Shown here piece after piece: positions 12,904 through 24,650 of a DNA stretch of 64,000 bases. The notes under the pieces were generated by a model. It was given only the letters and a program-made list of their open reading frames with translations, ran no database searches and was not told the DNA's origin. The position numbers and the translations under genes are program-made. Within the stretch, counting starts at the first letter, position 1. Every line of letters begins with the position of its first letter. Source of the stretch: Psettodes erumei (lineage: Eukaryota > Chordata > Actinopteri > Pleuronectiformes > Psettodidae); NCBI GenBank assembly GCA_016785225.1, contig JAFBJZ010000883.1:167001-231000 (forward strand), written 5' to 3'.

Positions 12904-13670
12904 CCCGGCCAGGTGCGGCCGGTTCGGCTCGGCTCGGCTCGGCTCGTCCTCTCTCTCAACAAAAGACAGAGCTGGTCGACCATGATGCTGGTGGCCCCGC
13001 CCCTTTAAAAAAAACCCGTTACCGTACCACCCGGAGCAGGAGCGCAGCTCTTTTTAGGGGGAGTGTCTCCGTGCTGCAGCATGCACTCAAATCAGAAGGG
13101 GGGGGGCTCTGCAGACACAAAAGAGAGCTGACCCCCCCCGCCGCCACGCTTTGATGTTGTCACAGTGATGTAATGGTGAATTAAAGAGCCGATGAGTCAG
13201 GATTTTACTGCCCCCCCCCCATACCTCCTGCTGTTAGTGATTACTACAGCTGTCAGCACCGGCCCAGCAGAACCGGGTCAGCGCTGGTTCTGAGCAGTTC
13301 TGCGGGTTCCATCTGTGTGGGCCTGCTCAGGACCCCCCCCCACCCCCACCCTGTGGGACCGGAGCCAGACAGGAAGAGGGTGGGGCCGCGACCACATGGT
13401 GCCACACTGGTCCACTGTGACCCGGTTCCGTGTGTGAGACTGTTCGACCCAGAGGAACCGAACGAGTGTGTGTTATTGTTGTCACCTCGGCGGTTACGTA
13501 ACGGTCCGACTGTGTGTGTGTGTGTGTGTGTGTGTAACTGAGTAAATCCACTCCAGTTACCACAGTAAAGTCAAAACGTGCATATGAATGAGTACACGCT
13601 GCGTTCACAGACAGTCGGACATTTCTACACTCACAAGAGGAAATGTGCCCTCACGTCCACTAATGTCCTG

Positions 13671-13673
<3 letters not shown>

Positions 13674-13738
<65 letters not shown>
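13674..13738. repeat. (GT)n microsatellite
   Basis: About 32 GT units followed by a short G-run. Confidence 0.95.
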
Positions 13739-13744
<6 letters not shown>

Positions 13745-13839
13745 GGGTCAGTTCCGTTCACTTCGACAGAACCTGATTAAATCTGATCCCGGGTCAGATC
13801 CCGCTCTCCGACAGAGCAGGTCTGATGCGGTCTCGATCC

Positions 13840-14241
13840 CGATTCAGGTTCCGGCCTCGCGAGTTTCGCGGTGATCCGGTTCCGATCCGGCTCCGGGGTC
13901 GGTCCAGACGCGCGCGGACCGACGAACGATTCTCTCGAAGCCAAAATGGCGTAGCCTGCCGCAAGGGCGCGAGCGTGCACGGCAGGCACGCGCGCGGGCG
14001 GGAAACGCCGCTGCGCCTCTACTCGGGTCTTTCCGGCCGCCGCGGAAGGGGCCGAACACGCGCGGCGCGCCGAGGGGAAGCGAGCAGAGAGCGGAGAGAG
14101 CGAGCCGAGCCGCCGCGGGGACAGCCGAGCCGCCCGGGGACGACTTTTATCCAGCTTTCCGGCGGACGCGGGGCTGGGGGGTGGGCCGGGGCCGCGGGGA
14201 CCGGAGAATGAGACAGCCCTCTTACCGGAGGGGGCGAAACC
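13840..14241 (+). promoter_or_regulatory. CpG-rich promoter and 5' UTR of first zinc-finger gene
   Basis: A dense CG-dinucleotide stretch lies immediately upstream of the ATG at 14242, which sits in a good Kozak context (AAACCATGA). There is no TATA box, as is usual for CpG-island promoters. Confidence 0.55.
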
Positions 14242-14610
14242 ATGAACGGGGCCGTGTACATTTCGTTTTTCCAGGGCCAGCTGGAGTCCGTGCTGGAGCA
14301 GGTCGTGCAGCTCGCCGTCCAGGAAATCAGCAAGACGGTGGGCTGTAGCCTGAACGCGCTGCTGCTGGAGACGGCCGTGAAGGAGCAGGAAAACCGCCGG
14401 CTCCGGCTCCAGCTGCCGGCGCCGGAGAGCCGCGGCGGGGACGGCGGAGGCTGCTCGGCGGCCGGGAGGAGCGAGGCGGGCGACGGGGCGGCGGACGGCG
14501 GCGGGACAAAGCCCGAGCAGCCGCCGCAGCAGCAGCAGCAGCAGCGGCGGCTCCACGCCCCCGACACGCGCCGCCTGGAGCAGCGGGGACGAGTCGTGGG
14601 TGAGCGGCCG

Positions 14611-14650
<40 letters not shown>

Positions 14651-14725
14651 GCGCGCACCCCCCGCCTCTGGCTGCACGCGAACGCGGCATTGCGTAACTC
14701 CGCGGAAGGTTTATGAGTGGGGGGG

Positions 14726-14801
<76 letters not shown>

Positions 14802-14901
14802 TGGGGGGGCAACAATAGGGCTGTGTGAGGGACATCGAGGCTGCCCCCCAAAAGACCTGGGTGTCATGTTTTACACACAACAGGTTCAGATGGGAGAGTG
14901 T

Positions 14902-14951
<50 letters not shown>

Positions 14952-15145
14952 CTTCAGATGGTCAGTCAGTGCCAAAACACACACACAATAACTGAGTAGT
15001 CTGAGGAGGGTGTGTGTGTGTGTGTGTGTGTGCGCGTGCGCGCGTGCACGCAGGTGAAACACACACACACATGCACAGACATGTGAGGACGAGCTGATTC
15101 CAGGACGCACTTTCACGCATGCATGACCACATCTGCACACTTAAC

Positions 15146-15194
<49 letters not shown>

Positions 15195-16943
15195 CTGACA
15201 CGCAACCCCCCCTCCCAAAAATAACACACAAAACAAAGAGAAGACGCCTCCCTGAAGCAGGACGGCCAATCACGTGCGAGGAGGGACAAACAACATCACA
15301 CCACGCCACAGTGACGCACACACACACACACACAGATAATTAGGCCCCGACACATCGAGGTCAAAGGTCACTCTGCCCCCCCACAGACCAGCTGAAGTCC
15401 GTCATGGAGCAGGTCCTGGACTTCGCCGTGCGCGAGCTGACGAAGATCGTGGAGGCTTCGTTCGACGACCTCCTGCTGGAGATCACCAAGATGGAGACGG
15501 AGCGGCAGGTCCTGGAGGAGAGGCTGGGCAAGGGAGGAGGCAAGGCCCGAGGAGGAGCAGGAGGAGCAGGAGGAGCAGGAGGAGCCGGGGAGGAGGAGAG
15601 GCTCGGAGAACGACTCCGTGTCCCCCAGCGGCTCGGAGGACGCCCGGGAGGAGCCGGCCGAGGTCCCGGTGTCCAAAGAGACGGAGGGTGAGTGACGCCC
15701 CCAATCACAACCAATCGCATTGATCGACTTATTAATTCTAAACCCCCGTCTGTTCCTCGTATTCTTCCTCCTCATCTTCTCTTCTTCCTCACCCCCCCCA
15801 GACCCGGAGCACCCCCCCGTCCTCTCGGCCTCTCAGGACTGGGTCCCGATCCTGGACAAGGTCTTCGGTCAGAAGTGGTGCAGTGACGTGTGGCCGATTA
15901 AAGAGCTCGCCGAGGGAGGAGGAGGAGGAGGAGAGGGGGGAGGTGGAGGCGGAGGAGGAGGCGGGAGGGCCGGGGGGCGGAGCGGGCGGAGCCCCTCCCC
16001 GCCCCCCCGGCGGCCCTGGAGCCGTCCCCCTCGTCCCCCCAGCAGGACCCCCGCTGGACCCCCCTGGAGGACATGGAGGTTTTCTCCCCGGACGACGACG
16101 CCGCGGCCAAGAGGAGCAGCGGGGGGGGGGGCGTCGCCGGGGCGCCGCCCGCAGCCCCCCCCAGCCCCACAGGTGAGGGCGGAGTCTCTGTATCGGCGCT
16201 TCACCTGGTGATTGATTATGTTGATCGATCGGTTGATGAATCAATATGAGACGTTACAGAAGAAAGAGGCTAATCGATCCAAGATTATTGATTATTATCC
16301 AACAGCTAATTGATCCGAGGAGTTTTGCTTCTGATAATAATATCTGATCAGATTTATTGATCGCCGCCCCCCCAGCGTCGTCAGGCCGCCGCTCTTCGGC
16401 GTCCATGCTGCACCGTCTGCTCACGCTGCCGTCTCAGCTGCTGGAGGACGACGAAGACGCCGCCGCCAAGGACGCGCTCGTCGCCCTGGCGACCGACGGC
16501 GCCGACGAGGGCCGGACCTGCCCGTCGCCCCTGACGACCAGGGAGGAAGAGGAGGAAGAGGAGGAGGAGGAGGAGGAGGAGGTGAGGGGGACAAAGGGAG
16601 GAAGGTGAGGGAGGACTCTTCAGATTAAAATGTGTTGGCGTGAGACGATCATGTCTAATCTGTATTGATCGGTGGATCGATCGGTGGATTGATCGGTGCT
16701 CTCTCCCTGCAGAAGAAGAGGAGGAGGGTGTGGTCCGAGTGTGAGGAGTGTGGGCGGAGGTTCAGTCGGATGTGTCTCCTGAAGGCGCACCGTCAGACTC
16801 ACGCGTCCTCCCCCCCGTCCCCGCCCCCTGCCGCCGCCGCCGCCGCCTCGGCGCTGCGCTGCTCCGAGTGCGGCAAGAGGTTCTCCTCGGCGACCCGCCT
16901 CCACAGCCACGTACGGACCCAGCACGCCGGGAACCGGACCTGA
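14242..16943 (+). CDS. C2H2 zinc-finger protein with duplicated N-terminal helix
   Basis: Likely nuclear DNA-binding factor. Exons: 14242-14599, 15387-15687, 15802-16172, 16376-16581, 16713-16943; splice phases agree at every junction (1,1,1,0). Exons 1 and 2 each encode a similar predicted amphipathic segment (QLESVLEQVVQLAVQEISKT and QLKSVMEQVLDFAVRELTKI), of the kind found at the N-terminus of many teleost C2H2 proteins. The middle is Glu-, Gly- and Pro-rich, with a Gln run in exon 1. Exon 5 carries a basic KKRRR stretch and two C2H2 fingers (CEECGRRF, CSECGKRF), then stops. Two frame changes are needed, one in the GGA tract of exon 2 (15540-15600) and one in the GGA tract of exon 3 (15910-15990). 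The flanking frames are plainly the coding ones (SENDSVSPSGSED; QDPRWTPLEDMEVFSPDDD). Repeat-length errors in the assembly are the simplest cause. I cannot name the orthologue. Confidence 0.75.
14612..15192. repeat. Alternating CA and GT arrays in zinc-finger intron 1
   Basis: CA at 14612-14648, GT at 14729-14800, GT at 14889-14949, GT at 15011-15031 and CA at 15151-15192. The first CA array begins 13 bases after the splice donor. Confidence 0.95.
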
Positions 16944-17398
16944 ACCAGGGGGGATCTCCTGGGACCAACTGGAAACGGGGTCCGAACAGAAGTCAGCAAA
17001 AACCACCACAGGAGGAGCCGCAGACCCGAGACCAGACCAGAACAAGACCAACAAACAGCCGAAGACCTGAAGGAACCGAACGCAGAGCCACAAACGGGGA
17101 AGGCCGGGTCCAGATCCTCAGAAGAACATCTACCATAATGTGAAGTTCTGCCCTCATCCGGGACCAGATCGGTTCTGCTTTGCCGGTTTTGTTCTGGATC
17201 AGGTCGGCAAAATACTGGGATCCAAGACCGACGAATCAAAACCTTCAGGCGGCGCCGACCCGCACGGCCCGGGTTCACCAGAACTTTAACTCCAACAAGT
17301 TTCCAGATGATCTTAACTTTAGTTTGTAGGTGAAACGGATTCATCAGTGAGTTTCTGCTCAGAGTCCGGTCCAGAATCACAGGAGGGAGGGGGAGGGG

Positions 17399-17480
17399 GA
17401 GGGGGTGGAGGAGGAGGAGGAGGAGGAGGAGGAGGAGGAGGAGGAGGAAGAGCAGGAGGAGGAGGAGGAGGAGTCTGCTC
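17399..17480. repeat. (GGA)n purine tract
   Basis: About 80 bp of GGA or GAG triplets with few interruptions. Confidence 0.9.
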
Positions 17481-20253
17481 CACCTGCAGGTGAGGTGGTT
17501 TCTTTTCTGGCAATAAGCTGGGTGCCTCAGCAGTCGGAGCACCACTTCCTGCTTCCTGTGGGCCCCCCCCCTCCCCCTCCCCCTCCCACAGGAAGAGGAA
17601 GTAGATTTTCCCACCTGGTTGTTTTTAAAGTGTCCTTCATCTTTTTTCTCTCTTCGCTGGTTTTGGACGATCGTCGTCACGTTTTATGTTTTTCTGAGCA
17701 TCTTTGAGGATTTTTGTGTCTCCACCTGTGCAGGTGAGCAGGTGACCCCCCCCACGTTAACACACAGATACCTCCCGACCCACAAACACAACCAACACAA
17801 CCACACACTTTACTTCGGTACAGAAGCTCGACTCTTCCAGGAAGAAACAAACAAAGTGGGAATAATCCTGAGATTTAGTCTCCGTGCATCAGATGATATT
17901 TTATTAGGATTTGGATTGAACCGACACTCAGATTATTTGTTTGTCTTCCTGGCAGAACTGAGCGTCCATAAATCTATCAGAATACGGACAGATTATGAAA
18001 TGTCCCAGAATACTGACTCCAACGAAAATTCCTATTTATTCAGTTTAAAAACTCAAACAAATTAAATCTAAAAGTTTTTTTAAATAATTTCAAACGTTTG
18101 TTTTTACGTCAGATCAGCTGATCTTTATCAGGCGAGAGAGGAAACCAAAATAAAAGCACTAATAAGAAAATAAAAGCATTTACAATTATGAGAAGTTTAA
18201 AATAAATTATGAAACTAATTATTTTCTCTAATAATCCCTGACTTCCTGGTCGACAGGAGCTTTTATACTTGAGATGAAAACGTAGAAAAGAAGAAGAAAC
18301 GTTTTTTAAACTCGACCCGAAGGTGCAGACGGACTCGGTTTGTCACCGGAACCAGAACCAAATCATATTTGATGTTTCTGGAAGACGACCGGCTCAGCTA
18401 ATCGCTTATTTGTAACATCGAACGTTTGACTGCAGATTAACTGAAGAACAATTCGAGCCCAAAGATCAAACGAAAAAAAAACGAAACAGGTTTTTCGCTC
18501 GACGATCAAAACGAAAACGAAGCGTTGACGAGAAAGTTTGTTGGAAACCGAACTCGCGTCGACGCTTCAGCACAAACAATCAGCTGTTTTTACGTGTTTG
18601 AACAAAAAACTCTGAGCAATACGGAGAAGAAGCGAACGCGCGTTTGCAAAAACGGAAACGTGGAAAAATATCTCCGACCCAGAACTTGTGTGAAATCTTC
18701 CTTTTAATTTGAAAACGTTTAACTTCCTGTCTGTGGCGAACGTCGTGTGATTGGTTCACGCGCTCACATACCTCATTTTCCTCGTTCAACATTTCCAGTG
18801 TTTGTTTTTTTTCTGTTGCGCTCCACACAGACCTCATTACCTCAGTGTTGTTGTTCCTGTTTCTTCTCAGCTTCTTTCAAACGGAGGCTGAAGCTGAACG
18901 CGCCCTTTTCTCAGGTTCGAAGACGGGAAACGTTCTGAGCGGTTTTTCGCTCGCGTGTCGGTTCTGACCCGAAGTCTCAAAAGAAACTTTCCTCGACAAA
19001 CGAAACTGAAGCGACGTTTCAGGAGGATGTTCGTCTGTCCCGAGGAAAGTTGATAAAAGAATAAAAATACGGTCGATCGAAATCATGAGATTTCAACTCG
19101 CAGCGACGGTTCGTCTTTTTAAATTTCCTGGAAATAAAAAAAGACGAAGGCGAGCGGCTCGTCTGGAGAGACGTGGGTTTGTTTTGAGCTAATTATCAGG
19201 AGTCAATATTCACACACGATTATCGTAACTGGTTTTGTGTAGCACTTTTAAATGAAGTCTCTGTTGTCAAGCTTTCTTTTTGTTTCCTCATCAAAAACGC
19301 ACAAACGAAGGAGACGTTCAGTTACGTGGTTTTTTACAGGACGGCGGCCGCTTCGCCGCGCACGACGACCGAACGGCCGGCGGTTTCTCTCGTCGTGAAA
19401 CCCGTCGACCAATCGACGCTCCTCCTGTCTTTGTTTACAAATCCACGAGCGAGAGAAATGCATCTGGTTCAATGCAGCGTGGATCAGAAAACGCCAGATT
19501 AAATTTAGATCACGTGTTCGTACCGCAGACTCAGACACGAGTCCACAAGTTTCAGTTCAATAATTCAGAATTAAAATCTGATGTTTACCTGAAGAATCGT
19601 TTAACAGGAAAACAGGAAATTTAAAATATAATATTTAGTTGTTGATGATTTCAGCCGGATGCATTTCTCCTCGAATATTTTTTTTTTTTTTAAGGAGGAA
19701 CGTTCAGAGAAATCAGCTCCACCGTGTCGGACGTCGTCTGTTCGCACTGAGACGTGTTTCTGTCACGACTCCTGTGATTTTTATTTTACGGGCTGCTGGT
19801 TTTCTGAAAAGTGGTTGTGTGGTTCTCGAGTTCTTTCAGTTCAGGCTGAAACGACGCAGAGAAAGAAGGGAATTTCACTGGGAGCCCAGACGGACCTCCA
19901 TCTTTTTTTTAAAAACCTCCTGAAGGGTTCCTGTAGGAAACCCTGCGTGGTCGGTCTGCAGAATCACAGCCGGGGTTCCTCAGGGAACGATCCTAGGTCC
20001 TCTTACTGTTTGATAAAGATGTGAGAATGACGGGGTGAAAGGGACGTTTTAGTGTTTTTAATGTTTTAAAGTCGGCTGTACGTTCACCGTGACACAGGGA
20101 AACGCGACGTTCAAGTCCTGGAGGGTTTTTATTCTTACTGTTGTTTTAAATCTGTTTTTACTCCCTGTATTATGTCGATGAACTGACTCGTCTCAGTGTT
20201 TGGTTTTTATGCAATACTTTTGATAAAACGCCCTTTTTGTAATTCAGCACTCT

Positions 20254-20259
20254 AATAAA
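20254..20259 (+). terminator. Poly(A) signal, plus strand
   Basis: AATAAA in CTCTAATAAAACC. It is the most likely 3' end for the zinc-finger transcript starting near 14.1 kb. Confidence 0.45.
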
Positions 20260-20285
20260 ACCAAATCGAACGGCGGAATTGGAAA

Positions 20286-20759
20286 AGTGCTGCAGCCGAG
20301 CGATGGCAGGGTCAGGAAACGTGAGACGCTCGTTTCCATCGTCCGTCAATGTGAACGTTAAAATTGATGTGACCTTTGACCTTTCTGTGACCAGTGAATC
20401 ATTGCCAACTTTTGTATGACTGTAACCAGTGAACAGGTGAGGATGGCGTGTTTTTTAATTTTTATTATGACCTGTTTTAGTCCATGAGACCGGGTACTTT
20501 TTAGTGTTGAAACCAATAAATGTTCACAACAGACCGGGTCTGAGTCTGATTCTGCCGGACCGGAACCACTGCGGCATTCTGGGAAATCCTGTCGTTCTGA
20601 ACACGAACTCCACTACTACACATGTGTATAACGGTGGTGTTGTTATCAGTACTGGTAGTAGTATTACAGTAGTACAGCAGGTGATGTAACTTCAGCACAT
20701 TTTAGTAACAGTAAAAAGTATTTAATATTTACACGTTACGTCATAAAATACTTCATCGT
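20286..20759. other. Short intergenic stretch, nothing recognised
   Basis: AT-richer sequence with no gene, lying between a likely poly(A) site and the next CpG-rich block. Confidence 0.5.
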
Positions 20760-21660
20760 GAGTGGACCGGACTCGTCCGTCCTCACCTGGACCAGGTAAG
20801 CGCACCTGCTCGCGACCGCGCGGGGCCGATGACGTCACCGACACCGGCAGATCGCCACTTGACCGCGCTGACCCCGCGCCGCGGGGCGCGTGCCGCCCGC
20901 CCGTTCGCTCCGTTGTTTTACGACACCGGCGCGTGCCGCCGGCGGGGGACGGAAAACAGAAGGAGCGCGAGGTGACGGCTCCGTAACAATGTAGCGAGCG
21001 CGTGCCCGCCGGGCGCGCGACGCTGGAAACCGTGCCCACCTCCCGCCGTTACCGTAGTTACCTGCGTACCCGCCTGCACGGGTCCGTGCACGAGCGAGAA
21101 GAGGGCAGGCGGAAAGGAAGGAAGGAAGGAGGGAAGGAGGGAAGGAAGGAGGAGTACAGAAGGGGGGGAAGACGCGAGAGAGGAAGGAGGGAGGAAAGGA
21201 AGGTAAGAAGGAGGGAGGGAAGGAGGGAGCGGAATTAGTCAGTGATAGAGGGGAGGAGAGGAGGAGAGGCGGCGGGCTGTTCTGCCGAGGTGGACGTGGC
21301 GGGTCCGGCGGAGCGAGCTACAAGTGACGGACGGCGGACCGAACCGAGGCGGACAGGCGGCCATGAACCGGACCCCCCGCAGGTAACGCGCCGCTCCCCG
21401 CGCCGTCGTCGCCCGCCCGCTCGGCCCCGGCGCGCCGCTTTTCTCGGTGCCGCCGCGCTCGGCTTCCTGCCTGTCTCCCGGGCTCCGCGACACCTCGCGC
21501 CCGCCGGAGCCTCCGCGGGGCCCCGCGCGGCTTTCGCCGTGCGACGCGGCGGGGTTCTTTTGTGCGGGGGGGCTGTCAGCCGCTCCCCGCGGCGGGCGGC
21601 GGACCCGTCCCCCCTCCCCGCCTCACTCTCACTTTCTCCCCGTGCTAACAGCAGCTAGCC
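20760..21660 (+). promoter_or_regulatory. CpG-rich promoter and 5' exon of second zinc-finger gene
   Basis: The region is strongly CG-rich with a GGAA/GGGA tract at 21108-21235. A good donor (CCGCAG|GTAACG) ends an exon at 21382. A small ATG frame starting at 21363 would cross this junction and stop soon after, so it would act as an upstream ORF. The matching acceptor is GTCCGCAG at 22558. Confidence 0.5.
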
Positions 21661-22072
21661 CCGCTAGTTAGCTTAGCAGGCTGCGATAAACAAGATGGCC
21701 ACTGGCTAGCTCCGCTCCAGACATGGCACCTTGCCCCGTCTTTGTACGCGTGAAAAGCGGCTTCGGACGCGTCTCCCCCCGCTGTCACCGGCGGCCCCCC
21801 CGCCCCGGCGGGACGGTCGGGGAAACAAAAAGTTTCCGGGCCCGAACCGGACTTCGTGGCGTGAGAGAGAACCGGACAAAAACATCCCGAGGAGGAAAAA
21901 AAAATCACCGCCAGATTGTTTGAGTCCGTGCGGCGGCTGCGTGGCGGCGCGAGGAGGCGAGCTGAGCCCGGGGAGCCGCGTCCGAACCCGGGTCCGGGTC
22001 CGGGTCCGACCCGCTCCGGCCTCTTTTTAGTTCTGAGCGGACCGATACCAGCCGGCCTGCCTGCAAACTTTT

Positions 22073-22074
<2 letters not shown>

Positions 22075-22155
<81 letters not shown>
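22075..22155. repeat. (GT)n-(GA)n compound microsatellite
   Basis: About 24 GT units pass directly into about 15 GA units. Confidence 0.95.
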
Positions 22156-22157
<2 letters not shown>

Positions 22158-22195
22158 TGTGTGCGGGGAGGCCGCTGCAGACTGAAGTATAGAAG

Positions 22196-22245
22196 AAGTA
22201 GTAGTAGTAGTAGTAGTAGTGGTAGTAGTAGTAGTAGTAGTAGTG
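22196..22245. repeat. (GTA)n trinucleotide array
   Basis: About 16 AGT/GTA units with two GTG interruptions, in the 5' UTR intron of the second zinc-finger gene. Confidence 0.95.
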
Positions 22246-22734
22246 GTACCGGTCGGGTCCGGGCTGAGACTGAGCAGGATCTGTCAGAACAGAACTTCAC
22301 GCAGGAACTTGAGGTTTGAGATAAAGAAGAAGTCAATCTGATCCGATCAATAAACTGATCAACCTGATCAATGAGGGAACAATCTGAACCCTGTTGAAAA
22401 TATAGCGATCGATTAAAAGAAGTCTCTCTTCCCGCCGTCGTTCAAGAAACCGTGCCGATAAAGTTTCTACAGAGACGGCGTGCGATTGGTTCGAGGATCG
22501 ATCGGGCAGGTGAGTCTGAGCCGCAGGTCGTGACCCCTCCTCACCTGTGTGTCCGCAGGCTGGGCCCAGTCAGGTGTGGGTGGTGACGCTCTCAGGGACA
22601 CGCCCCCTGCCCCCCGGCCCCTCCTCTCCCAGGACAGGTAGCGCTCTTCAGCAGCGGGGGCGGGGGAGGAGGAGGAAGGTGGACCTCGGCGATACTTCGA
22701 TCGGAGCGAGGAGGATCAGCTCCGCCCCTCCGCC

Positions 22735-24650
22735 ATGACGGACCTGGAGGCCGAGTGCTTGGGTCTCGGCCTGGCCCCCGAGTGCGGGTCCCCTCCCCCG
22801 CCCCTGGACCCCTCCCTGCAGGCGGACTGCGGCCCGGGGCCCGCCTCCTCGGCCCCGGCGCCCACCCTGGCCCTGCTCTCCTCCGACTGCCCGACGCCCA
22901 CGCTCAGCTCGCTGGCGGCGGAGATCGCGGAGCCGCTGGTGATGCTGCCGTGCGTGAAGAGCGAGCCGGAGGACGGGGACCTGGAGCCCATCCGGACCGT
23001 GGACCTGTCCGAGATCCAGCCGCTGTCCACCGCCGAGCTGGGCCACGACCAGATCAAGATGGAGATCAGCGGCCTGGACTACATCAAGTCCGAGCACCAC
23101 GGTCACCACGGCAACCACCACCTGGGCCCGTTCCACCACGGCGACGTGACGGAGCTGGACTACAAGTCGCACTACGAGCCCAGCTCCGTGTTCGACTACA
23201 TCTCCCAGGTAAGAGACGTGCCCGGGTCCTGATGTGTAAAACCGGAACCAGAACCGCCGGAGACCCAGAACTTCCTCTTCTCTGCCGAGCTCAGACAGAT
23301 TAAGATCTAATCCCACAAATCCTGTTAAACACACACAGTGAGAGGAACAGGGATGCAAACAGGACGGGTTCTGGCGTCGGTTCTGGATCAGCGCAGGTCC
23401 ACGGTTTGGATTTGTGGACCAGAGGGCTCTGACTCAGAACATCTCGTCGTCCGCTCGAACCCGAGTCTTTGTTTGGGAGGAAGTGCCAAAGGACTGCGGT
23501 TCTGGTTCTGGTTCTGCCTCAGACGTTGCGGACTGACGGTTGTGTCGTTGCAGGTGACGGACACGCTGGACTACATCAAGTCGGACCACCACGTGGACCT
23601 GCAGTGTTACTACACCGCAGACCTGGGCTCCATAAAGTCCGAGTACGCCGAGTCCGGCCCGGCCCACCTGCAGCACAACGGGCTGGAGTCCATCCACATG
23701 GCCGAGCTGCGCACCGAGCTCAACAAGCTGCGGCCCGACGCCCTGCTCCTGGACAGCATGGGCAAACCGGACCCCGAGTTCGGCGGCGCGGCGCTGTATG
23801 AGCTGCAGCCGGCCCAGGACGGAAGACGGCGGCGGCCGGGCCGGCGGCGGGAGGCGGGGGCGCGGCGGGCGCGACCAAAACCCAGAGCCCGACGGTGAGG
23901 AAGCCGCGCAACATGCAGGGCGAGAAGCCGTTCTCCTGCACGCAGTGCGGCAAGAACTTCAGCACGCTGGGGAACCTGAAGACCCACCAGCGCATCCACA
24001 CCGGCGAGCGCCCCTACACCTGCTCGCAGTGCGGCAAGAGCTTCGGCCAGGCGGGCAACCTGAAGCGGCACCAGCTGATCCACACGGGACAGAAGCCGTA
24101 CGTCTGCGCCCACTGCCCCAAGGGCTTCACCAAGGCCGACGACCTGCGCTCGCACCAGCGGCTGCACACCGGCGAGCGGCCCTTCATCTGCGCCACCTGC
24201 GGCAAGAGCTTCGGCCAATCCAAGGAGCTGAAGGCGCACCAGCTGAGCCACACGGGCGAGCGGCCGTACTGCTGCCAGCACTGCGGCAAGAGCTTCACCA
24301 AGGAGACCAGCTACCGGAACCACGTGCAGATCCACACGGGCGAGAAGCCCTTCGCCTGCTCGCAGTGCGGCAAGACTTTCAGCAACTCGGGCGTGCTGAA
24401 GACCCACGAGAAGATCCACACGGGCGAGCGGCCGTTCGGCTGCACGCAGTGCGGCAAGAGCTTCGGCCGCCTGGGCCACCTGAAGGCGCACCAGCAGATC
24501 CACACCGGGGAGCGGCCCTACGCCTGCCCCCGCTGCGGCAAGACTTTCAGCCAGTCGGGCCACCTGAAGGCCCACGAGCAGATCCACAAGCGGGAGCGGG
24601 CCGACGCGGCCAGCACCGGCAGCAGCACCGTGGGCAGCGACAGCAGCTAA
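22735..24650 (+). CDS. Eight-finger C2H2 protein with SUMO-motif-rich N-terminus
   Basis: Likely sequence-specific nuclear regulator. Coding exons: 22735-23208 (ATG in CCGCCATGA; donor CAG|GTAAGA) and 23554-24650. The N-terminal part is acidic and holds five psi-K-x-E/D SUMO-consensus motifs (VKSE, IKME, IKSE, IKSD, IKSE), several within a repeated DYIKS(E/D)HH pattern. The C-terminal part has eight canonical C2H2 fingers joined by TGE(K/R)P(Y/F) linkers, beginning with CTQCGKNF near 23937 and ending with CPRCGKTF near 24525, then a short Ser/Thr-rich tail. The frame changes near 23819-23824: one base appears to be missing in GACGGAAG, and with it both halves join into about 523 residues. Fingers and linkers are intact. 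An assembly indel is likelier than a real break. Precise orthologue not recognised. Confidence 0.82.

Larger units (their letters stand above)
11310..13840. other. Intergenic between divergent perforin and zinc-finger genes
   Basis: I recognise no coding exon. It holds a hexamer array (11370-11430), a 12-mer array (11756-11826), long CA and GT arrays (12688-12763, 12845-12902, 13674-13738) and a TATA-like TGTATATATAGG near 12363 that has no recognisable gene after it. Confidence 0.5.
16944..20285 (+). other. Probable long 3' UTR of first zinc-finger gene
   Basis: No further coding exon is recognised after the stop at 16943. The first convincing plus-strand poly(A) signal is AATAAA at 20254-20259. 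The stretch has a GGA/GAG tract at 17399-17480 and is otherwise AT-rich from about 18060. If the transcript does run to this signal the 3' UTR is about 3.3 kb. Confidence 0.45.

Noticed and set aside
23610..24587. A 325-residue minus-strand frame over the zinc-finger exon
   Set aside because: It is the antisense of eight regularly spaced fingers, and its repeats mirror the finger linker period.
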